From: Synergistaceae bacterium UBA5560
GTDB lineage: Bacteria; Synergistota; Synergistia; Synergistales; Aminiphilaceae
DNA length: 20,223 nucleotides
Assembly (NCBI GenBank): GCA_002425685.1
Contig: DIMS01000087.1
Coordinates: 282 to 20,504 of the forward strand
Direction: 5' to 3'
Below, one piece after another: positions 14,921 to 20,223 of this stretch. A program made the translations under genes and the position numbers. Positions within the stretch are counted from its first letter, which is position 1. Each line of letters opens with the position of its first letter. The notes under the pieces are model-generated. The model had not been told where the DNA came from, made no database searches, and saw nothing but the letters and a program-made list of their open reading frames with translations.

Positions 14921-15184
14921 CACGAATCGGCGGCATTGGTTCCCTCCAAGGGACTCCGTCGAAACCATACCAAAGCGCCGGTTCCATTCGAGCCCGTTGC
15001 CGTGAAGGCTGCCGATCCTCCGACGCAAAAACCCCGGTGGGTATGGAGTGCGGTTTTTCCGGAGCGTTGCCTCCGGATTTCCACGTCCGGAGTGCAACGG
15101 CAGCTGTTTGCGGGTGCGGAAGAGTGCTCCGGGGCATTGCTTTTCGGGGCCGTCGCTCTGTCCTTGGCCGCTCCGGAAGGGATT

Positions 15185-15220
15185 CACCGGGACGAGGGCG
15201 GTTCGTGCTCCGTCCCGGTG
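15185..15220 (-). terminator. Hairpin after livF, possible terminator of the liv operon
   Basis: Perfect 10-bp stem CACCGGGACG (15185-15194) with CGTCCCGGTG (15211-15220), 16-nt loop, starting 9 nt after the livF stop. Only a weak T-containing tail follows on the minus strand, so this is not a textbook terminator. Confidence 0.45.
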
Positions 15221-15229
15221 GTCTGGATA

Positions 15230-16039
15230 TCAGGCGGTTGCATCCTGGGCGATTTCTCCCAGATAGGCGCAGCGCACCGCCGGGTCGTCGAGCAGCTCTT
15301 TTCCCGTTCCTCCCTTCACGAGTGCTCCGGCTTCAAGGACATGAGCCCGGTCGCTGATCTCCAGGGCCTGCACGGCGTTCTGCTCCACCATGAGCACGGT
15401 GATGCCCGAATTGCGGAGTTCCACAATGGTCTCCATGAGCTGTTCCACGATGCGCGGCGCCAGTCCCAGGGAGGGCTCGTCGAAGAGGAGCATCCGCGGG
15501 GCGCTCAGGAGCGCCCGGGAAATGGCGAGCATCTGCTGCTCGCCCCCGGAAAGAGTTCCCGCGAGCTGCCCGAGGCGCTGGCGCAGGACGGGAAAGAGAG
15601 TGAAGATCCGCTCGTAGTCCTTGTCCACATTCTTGTCTTTGCGGAGATAGGCGCCCATGACGAGATTTTCCCGAACCGTGAGGGGGGCGAAAAGGCGACG
15701 CCTCTCCGGAACGAGGGCCAGGCCTTTTCGGACGACCTCGTGGGGGGATTTCGGGAGTGGCTCGCCGTCCCAGAGGACCCGGCCTCCCGATGAACGGACG
15801 ACTCCCGTGAGCGCCCACATGATGGTGGATTTCCCCGCACCGTTCGCGCCGACGATGGACACGATCTCTCCCGAAGCCACCGCGAAGGAGACGCCCCGCA
15901 CCGCGTGGATCTTTCCGTAGTGCACGTCGAGCGTGTCCACGACGAGCAAGGGTTTCGATGCACTTTCCGGAGTCGTTCCGGCGGACTTCGTCTCGGGCGC
16001 GGCGCTGTTCGGGACGGTGTGGTCCGACTCACGCGGCAT
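15230..16039 (-). CDS. livF: Branched-chain amino acid ABC transporter ATP-binding protein LivF
   Basis: A 269-residue cytoplasmic ATPase subunit of the LIV-type importer. Residues about 31-262 are the ABC domain: Walker A GANGAGKST (64-72), LivF-type ALVPERRRLFAPLTVRENL (108-126), signature LSGGEQQ (163-169), Walker B MLLFDEPSLGLAP (183-195) and the switch region VEQN (218-221). The first 30 residues are a polar Ser/Pro-rich extension not usual in LivF. The start ATG lies inside the end of the LivM-LivG gene (11-nt overlap); the GGGGAAGAG upstream may serve as ribosome site. It is the last gene of the cluster, followed by a hairpin. Confidence 0.93.
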   Translation of the reverse strand: MPRESDHTVPNSAAPETKSAGTTPESASKPLLVVDTLDVHYGKIHAVRGVSFAVASGEIVSIVGANGAGKSTIMWALTGVVRSSGGRVLWDGEPLPKSPHEVVRKGLALVPERRRLFAPLTVRENLVMGAYLRKDKNVDKDYERIFTLFPVLRQRLGQLAGTLSGGEQQMLAISRALLSAPRMLLFDEPSLGLAPRIVEQLMETIVELRNSGITVLMVEQNAVQALEISDRAHVLEAGALVKGGTGKELLDDPAVRCAYLGEIAQDATA

Positions 16040-17762
16040 GATCACTCTTCCCCTTTCCAAGATAGGCTTCGAGAACACGTTCGTCCTTGCGGATCTCCTC
16101 GGGCGTTCCCTCGGCGAGGAGGGCGCCGAAATTGATGACGGCGATGCGTGAGCAGATGCGCATGATGAGGTCCATGTGGTGTTCGATCACGAGGATCGTC
16201 AGGGAGAAGCGCCGGTGGATCTCCTGAATGTGCGCGGAGAGCGCTCGGGTCTCCTCGGGGTTCATTCCCGCCGCCGGTTCGTCCAGGAGGAGGAGGGAGG
16301 GACCCATCGCAAGAGCGCGGGCAATCTCGAGCTTGCGCTGGAGACCATAGGGCAGGGTTGCCGCCGGTGCGTCCGCGTAAGCGGCGAGTTCCATCTCGGT
16401 GAGCAGTTCCATGGCCCGGGCTTTCAGTTCCCGCTCGGCGCGTCCCACCGAGGGCAGGTGCAGGATCGCCGAGGCCACACCGTAGGGAGCGCGCTGCCGA
16501 AGGGGGGTGAGCACGTTCTCCAGGCAGGATTGGCGGTTGAAGAGCCGGATGTTCTGGAACGTTCGGGCGATGCCCTCGTGGACGATGGCGTCCGGAGCGA
16601 GACCGAGGAGCGATCTCTCCCGGAAAAGAATGACTCCCTCATCGGGGCGGTAGACCCGGGTGATGAGGTTGAAGACGGTGGTCTTTCCCGCTCCGTTCGG
16701 CCCGATGATGCCGTAGACGGCTCCTTCGGGAACGGACAGAGAGAGATCGTCCACGGCACGGATGCCGCCGAAGTTCTTGGTGAGGTGCTCCAAACGGAGC
16801 AGGGGCGGTTTCTCTCCCTCGCAGGAGGGGGAAGGCGTCGCCGCAGTCTTCGGGACTGCTTCGGTGGATCTCTCCCGAGGCGAGGACGGCGTGGTGGAAA
16901 ACGGCGCCGAGGATTTGCCCGGGGCGAAGACTTTTCGAAGAACCGCAGGAAGCTCCGTGTAGCCCATCAATCCCTGGGGACGGTAGACCACGATGGTGAC
17001 CAGCACGAGTCCGTAGGCGACGAGGCGCCAGATCTGGGCCACCCGGAGTGCCTCGGGGAGGGCGATGAAGATGAACGAGGCGAGCAGAGGGCCGGAGATG
17101 CTCCCCATGCCTCCGGCGATGACCGTGGCGAGAAGCATGGTGGACTGCACGAGCGTGAACATGACGGGCTGGATGAACGAGAGATAATGCGCCAGAAGCC
17201 CTCCCGAGAGGCCGCAGAGGGCGGCGCTCACAAGCAGGGAGAGGAGACGGGTTCGGAAGAGATTGACCCCCGCCATTTCCGCCGCCACGGGATCTTCTCG
17301 GATGGCGATGCAGGCGCTGCCCCATCGGGAGGTGAGAAAGTTCCGAACGCCCCAGATGGAGAGTGCCAGAGCGAGAAGCACCGCGGGAAGGGTCGTGTGG
17401 GGTTCGATTCCCGGAAGCCCTCTGGCACCGTTGGTGATCTCGAGATTTTCGAGCAGGACCCGGAGCCCTTCGCCGAAGCCCAGAATGGCGATGGCGAAAT
17501 AGTCGCTCCGCAGTTTCGCCTTGAGGGTGGGAATGCCGATGATGAGGCTCACGCAGGCGGCGACGATCATGCCCGCCACGAGGGACGGTGCGAAAGGCGC
17601 GTCGTAGTAGTAGGTGAGGATGGCTGACGTATAGGCGCCGATGCCCACGAACGCGGCGTGTCCCAGGGAGAAGAGTCCGGTGAATCCCGTGAAGACCGCT
17701 ACGCCGAGGACGGCCACCATGTTGATGCACGCGAGGGTGACGATGGAGAGAATGTAGTTCAT
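16029..17762 (-). CDS. livMG: Fused LivM permease - LivG ATP-binding protein
   Basis: A 577-residue fusion of two subunits of the branched-chain amino acid importer. Residues 1-270 are the LivM permease, with hydrophobic helices and the family segments GLFSLGHAAFVGIGAY (29-44) and IREDPVAAEMAGVN (154-167). Residues about 280-318 form a Ser/Pro-rich linker. Residues 320-577 are LivG: Walker A GPNGAGKTT (354-362), RTFQNIRLF (400-408), signature LPYGLQRKLEIARAL (470-484), Walker B LLLLDEPAAGMNP (490-502) and IEHHMD (526-531). There is no stop codon or internal start that would suggest two separate proteins. AAGGAGG lies 10 nt before the ATG. livH is 49 nt upstream and livF overlaps the 3' end. 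Confidence 0.93.
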   Translation of the reverse strand: MNYILSIVTLACINMVAVLGVAVFTGFTGLFSLGHAAFVGIGAYTSAILTYYYDAPFAPSLVAGMIVAACVSLIIGIPTLKAKLRSDYFAIAILGFGEGLRVLLENLEITNGARGLPGIEPHTTLPAVLLALALSIWGVRNFLTSRWGSACIAIREDPVAAEMAGVNLFRTRLLSLLVSAALCGLSGGLLAHYLSFIQPVMFTLVQSTMLLATVIAGGMGSISGPLLASFIFIALPEALRVAQIWRLVAYGLVLVTIVVYRPQGLMGYTELPAVLRKVFAPGKSSAPFSTTPSSPRERSTEAVPKTAATPSPSCEGEKPPLLRLEHLTKNFGGIRAVDDLSLSVPEGAVYGIIGPNGAGKTTVFNLITRVYRPDEGVILFRERSLLGLAPDAIVHEGIARTFQNIRLFNRQSCLENVLTPLRQRAPYGVASAILHLPSVGRAERELKARAMELLTEMELAAYADAPAATLPYGLQRKLEIARALAMGPSLLLLDEPAAGMNPEETRALSAHIQEIHRRFSLTILVIEHHMDLIMRICSRIAVINFGALLAEGTPEEIRKDERVLEAYLGKGKSDHAA

Positions 17763-17811
17763 GCTCTGGTCGCCTCCTTGGCGTGGAAACGGATGTGCTT
17801 CGTTCCTTGGG

Positions 17812-18684
17812 TCATACCTTTTCTCCTGTCTCGCGTCCCAGGAGACCGTTGGGCAAATAGAGCAACAGGGCGATGAGCAGGCCGAAGCTGAAGAGATCGC
17901 GATAGACGCTGGAAATATAGGTGGAGACGAGGGTCTCCACGATGCCGAGGATGAGCCCGCCGATGAGTGCCCCCGGAAGGCTTCCCAGCCCTCCGATGAC
18001 GGCGGCGATGTAGGCTTTGTTGGTGATCCATCCCATGGTGGGATAGACCAGGTACTTGATGCCGAGGAAGATGCCCGCCACACCGGCGAACGCTCCGGCG
18101 AGGAAGAATACCACGGCGATGAGGCGGTCCAGGTTCACTCCCATGAGGGAGCACATGGTCATGTCCGCCACGCCTGCGCGGATGGCGATTCCTGTCTTGG
18201 TGCGGGTGAGGAAGAGATGTAGTCCTCCGATGGCGCCGATGGAAAAAATGAAGGCGAAGAGATCCAGGAGGCTCACGGTACTTCCCGCGAGTGTCACCAC
18301 CGACGTGGCGAAGAACTCCGGGTAGGCGTAGAAACGGGATCCGATGGTGGCGTACACGAGATTTTCCAGCAGGACGGCGCATCCCATGGCGCTGATCATA
18401 AGGTAGAGGGAGGGGGCCTTGCGTCGTCGGAGCAGAGAGTAGGCGAGACGCTCGTTGAGAACCGCGAGGACGCCCGCGCCGATCATGGCGATGGCCACTG
18501 CGGGAAGAAGGGCCGGAGCAAGAAAACGGACCACCCCGAGTCCGATGTAGGCGCCGAGCATGATCACTGCGCCATGGGCGAAATTGCTGAAGTTGAGCAC
18601 GCTGAAGACGAGAGAATAGCCGACGGCCATGAGGGCGTAGATCCCGCCGATGGACAGTCCCGTGATGAGCGTCTGCAGGAGCAT
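17812..18684 (-). CDS. livH: Branched-chain amino acid ABC transporter permease LivH
   Basis: A 290-residue inner-membrane permease that pairs with LivM to form the translocation path. The opening LSIGGIYALMAVGYSLVF (10-27) followed by NFSNFAHGAVIMLGAY is the LivH signature, and the C-terminal half has GIFLGIKYLVYPTMGW and AAVIGGLGSLPGALIGG, the cytoplasmic EAA-like coupling region. Length is normal. AAGGAG lies 6 nt before the ATG. It is separated from the binding-protein gene by 122 nt that contain a large hairpin, and is followed by the livM-livG fusion. Confidence 0.94.
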   Translation of the reverse strand: MLLQTLITGLSIGGIYALMAVGYSLVFSVLNFSNFAHGAVIMLGAYIGLGVVRFLAPALLPAVAIAMIGAGVLAVLNERLAYSLLRRRKAPSLYLMISAMGCAVLLENLVYATIGSRFYAYPEFFATSVVTLAGSTVSLLDLFAFIFSIGAIGGLHLFLTRTKTGIAIRAGVADMTMCSLMGVNLDRLIAVVFFLAGAFAGVAGIFLGIKYLVYPTMGWITNKAYIAAVIGGLGSLPGALIGGLILGIVETLVSTYISSVYRDLFSFGLLIALLLYLPNGLLGRETGEKV

Positions 18685-18714
18685 GATCGACTCCTTTCCC
18701 TGGTTCGTTCCTCT

Positions 18715-18764
18715 CGCTGCGGGGATCGTTTCCCGGAGTTTCCGAGAAAACGATCCCCGCAGCG
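18715..18764 (-). repeat. Large intercistronic hairpin between livJ and livH
   Basis: Perfect 17-bp inverted repeat, 18715-18731 with 18748-18764, around a 16-nt spacer that can itself pair a little. It has no U-tract, so it is more likely an mRNA stabilising or attenuating structure that favours the binding protein over the permeases than a full terminator. Confidence 0.8.
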
Positions 18765-18806
18765 TCGGAGAGGGGATTTTCTCCCGATTCTCCCGGCGGG
18801 TTGCCG

Positions 18807-19967
18807 CTACTTCACGTCCTGGGGATAGAACTTCATGTGGAAGGGAAAGGCGTTGTTCGTCACGTCCACCTTCTGGATCACGGCGGGCTTGTCCAGAGGA
18901 TCATGGGTGGTGGGGTCGATGGTGAGCGTGCCGCTGGTGACCTTGAGCCCCACCGTGTTGGCCATGGCCTCGGCGACCTTGGGACCTTCAAAGGAATTCG
19001 CCCGCTTGATGGAGTCCACGATGAGCAGGAGCGCGTCCTGGGCCATGACAGGATTGGGAAGGACCGGATCCTCGCCGAACTTCTGGCGGTATTCCGCGAC
19101 GAAGTCCTGGATGTCCGGGTCCGCGAGGTCCGTGAGGTTCACGAAGAAGCCGCCGTCGATGGCACTGCCGCCGAGTTCGATCAGGTCGGGGCTGCCCCAG
19201 TTGTCCGTGCCGAGAAGCACCGCCTTGATGCCGAGGTCCCGGGCCTGCTTGGCCGCCATGGCCGCTTCCTTCTGGCTGGTGGGAATGAAGATCACGTCGG
19301 GATTGAGTTCCTTCATCTTGCCGAGCTGCGCCCGGTAGTCGAGTTCGTCCGTGCGGAAGGCCTCCTTGGCGACGACCTGACCGCCTTCCTTGACGAAGGC
19401 TTCCTCGAAGTATTTGGCGAGCCACTGACCGTAATCGCTTCCAACATCGTACAGGATGCTCGCGGTCTTCGCCTTGAGGTCGCGGAAGGCGAAACGAGCG
19501 GCCACGGTTCCCTGGAAGGGATCGATGAAGCAGGGGCGGAAGGCGAAGGGACGAATTTTTTCGGTCTTCTTGTCCAGCGTCACGTAGGGATTCGTGGCGG
19601 TGGTGACCACCATGGGAACCTGAGCTTTTTCGAGGATCGGGGCCGAGGCGATGGCGTTGCCGCTCTGGGCGGGACCGATGACGGCCACGACACCGTCCTC
19701 CACGAGGCGCCGTGCCACGTTCACCGCTTCCACCGCGTCGTTCCTGTTGTCGTAGGAGACGAGGACGATTTTCTTGCCCAGCACACCGCCTTCGGCATTG
19801 AGTTTTTCGATGAGCATCTCCAGTGCCCGCTTCTCGGACTGCCCCCACATGGAGGCACCTCCCGTGAGAGAAACGGTGTGTCCGATCTTGACGACTTCCT
19901 CCGCAAGGGCGGTACCGACGAAGAGACACAACACGGCACAGGCGAGAATGACCGCGAACTTTCTCAT
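18807..19967 (-). CDS. livJ: Branched-chain amino acid ABC transporter substrate-binding protein LivJ/LivK-like
   Basis: A 386-residue exported binding protein of the type I periplasmic-binding fold (Peripla_BP_6). A classical signal peptide, MRKFAVILACAVLCLFVGTALA, ends with an ALA-EE cleavage site after residue 22. The mature protein starts VVKIGHTVSLTGGASMWG and contains VLGKKIVLVSYDN, VARRLVEDGVVAVIGPAQSGN and AAMAAKQARDLGIKAVLLG, all typical of LIV binding proteins. The exact ligand (branched-chain or other amino acid, amide or short peptide) is not predictable. GGAGGG lies about 11 nt before the ATG; an in-frame upstream extension would spoil the signal peptide. It is the first gene of the liv cluster. 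Confidence 0.94.
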   Translation of the reverse strand: MRKFAVILACAVLCLFVGTALAEEVVKIGHTVSLTGGASMWGQSEKRALEMLIEKLNAEGGVLGKKIVLVSYDNRNDAVEAVNVARRLVEDGVVAVIGPAQSGNAIASAPILEKAQVPMVVTTATNPYVTLDKKTEKIRPFAFRPCFIDPFQGTVAARFAFRDLKAKTASILYDVGSDYGQWLAKYFEEAFVKEGGQVVAKEAFRTDELDYRAQLGKMKELNPDVIFIPTSQKEAAMAAKQARDLGIKAVLLGTDNWGSPDLIELGGSAIDGGFFVNLTDLADPDIQDFVAEYRQKFGEDPVLPNPVMAQDALLLIVDSIKRANSFEGPKVAEAMANTVGLKVTSGTLTIDPTTHDPLDKPAVIQKVDVTNNAFPFHMKFYPQDVK

Positions 19968-20019
19968 GGCTTTCGAATCCCTCCTCGAAATGGTTGCCGT
20001 TTTTCGGTGATGCCGGACT

Positions 20020-20074
20020 CCGGCGGGCATTGCCGCCGGGTGCGGCCGCCGTTCCTGCCGTTTTTGCCGGCAGG
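20020..20074 (-). repeat. Two hairpins in the patB-livJ gap
   Basis: CCGGCGG / CCGCCGG (20020-20026 and 20033-20039, 6-nt loop) and CCTGCCG / CGGCAGG (20054-20060 and 20068-20074, 7-nt loop). Neither is followed by a U-tract on the minus strand. They may form part of the livJ leader or a weak end for the upstream gene; no clear livJ promoter was found. Confidence 0.5.
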
Positions 20075-20104
20075 GATTTCAAAGCGCACGTCACGGAGTA
20101 CTCG

Positions 20105-20223
20105 TTATGCCTCTGTCGCGCAGCACCCCCTTCCCTCCAGGCGGGACACGGCGTCGGCGAGACGCGTCAAGCCTTCCGACAGGAGTGTTCGCGGGCAACC
20201 GAAATTGAGGCGGGCGAAGCCTT
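20105..20223 (-). CDS. C-terminus of a PatB/MalY-like PLP-dependent aminotransferase (C-S lyase), partial
   Basis: Only the last 38 codons lie in the window. They read GFARLNFGCPRTLLSEGLTR and then a short helix and Cys-containing tail ending at TAA. The string RLNFGCPR followed by a hydrophobic helix is the usual C-terminal signature of the PatB/MalY group of fold-type I PLP enzymes (cystathionine beta-lyase-like), in which the Arg binds the substrate carboxylate. The active-site lysine lies outside the window, so the call rests on this short segment. It is 137 nt upstream of livJ on the same strand, and could share a transcript. Confidence 0.7.
   Translation of the reverse strand, partial: GFARLNFGCPRTLLSEGLTRLADAVSRLEGRGCCATEA

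Larger units (their letters stand above)
14906..15229. other. Intergenic region between livF and the EntS-like gene
   Basis: No gene seen. It holds the TATAAT element for the MFS gene, a 13-bp hairpin with one bulge (15065-15077 with 15086-15099) of unknown purpose, and the hairpin 15185-15220 after livF. Confidence 0.5.

Noticed and set aside
15065..15099. 13-bp hairpin considered as a terminator
   Set aside because: No U-tract on either strand and no gene end close enough; kept only as a note in the intergenic entry.
14906..15187. 94-codon N-terminal extension of the EntS-like transporter
   Set aside because: No similarity to the family and low-complexity Arg/Gly content; the start at 14905 gives a normal MFS length, although it lacks a ribosome site.
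1..20223. CRISPR arrays, tRNA/rRNA genes, insertion sequences and attachment sites
   Set aside because: No regularly spaced repeats, cloverleaf-like sequences, transposase genes or terminal inverted repeats were seen in the window.

Overview
The window is GC-rich and densely coded, and all genes but one lie on the minus strand. The gene content points to an anaerobic, amino-acid-using fermenter: a propanediol-type bacterial microcompartment under an adenosylcobalamin riboswitch, a branched-chain amino acid ABC importer next to a PatB/MalY-type C-S lyase, methylglyoxal synthase and enolase. A Synergistota-like host would fit, but that is inference; no rRNA or other phylogenetic marker is present.

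Left region (1-1440, transcribed leftward). A sigma-70-like promoter is followed by a cobalamin riboswitch, an intrinsic terminator, about 400 nt of non-coding structured leader, a PduA-like BMC-H shell gene, and a PduB-like BMC-T gene cut by the window edge. The A-then-B order matches pdu operons, so B12-dependent diol/glycerol dehydratase genes probably lie just outside the window.

Region 1538-7464 is a four-gene minus-strand operon ending in a strong terminator: an RsbW-like ATPase domain fused to a GNAT acetyltransferase, an MFS exporter translationally coupled to it, an N-acylamino-acid racemase/OSBS-family enolase-superfamily enzyme, and a PaaK-like adenylate-forming enzyme. The combination suggests modification and export of an N-acylated amino acid or similar small molecule, but no known pathway is recognised.

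Region 7779-9411 holds an EamA transporter (the only plus-strand gene) whose stop overlaps that of a convergent methylglyoxal synthase, then the terminator of the next operon.

Region 9432-12825 is the most striking part. Enolase is preceded by a fluoride (crcB-motif) riboswitch. A second, clearly related fluoride aptamer sits between enolase and the next gene, directly in front of a dynamin-family GTPase. Fluoride control of enolase is known; I do not recall fluoride control of a dynamin-like GTPase.

Region 13014-14905 holds an EntS-like MFS transporter that may be translated from a near-leaderless mRNA, and a hydrophobic reading frame after it with no credible start codon. Region 15230-19967 is a complete livJ-livH-livM/G-livF cluster in which the LivM permease and LivG ATPase are fused, with a 17-bp hairpin between livJ and livH. 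The right edge carries the C-terminus of a PatB/MalY-like aminotransferase.
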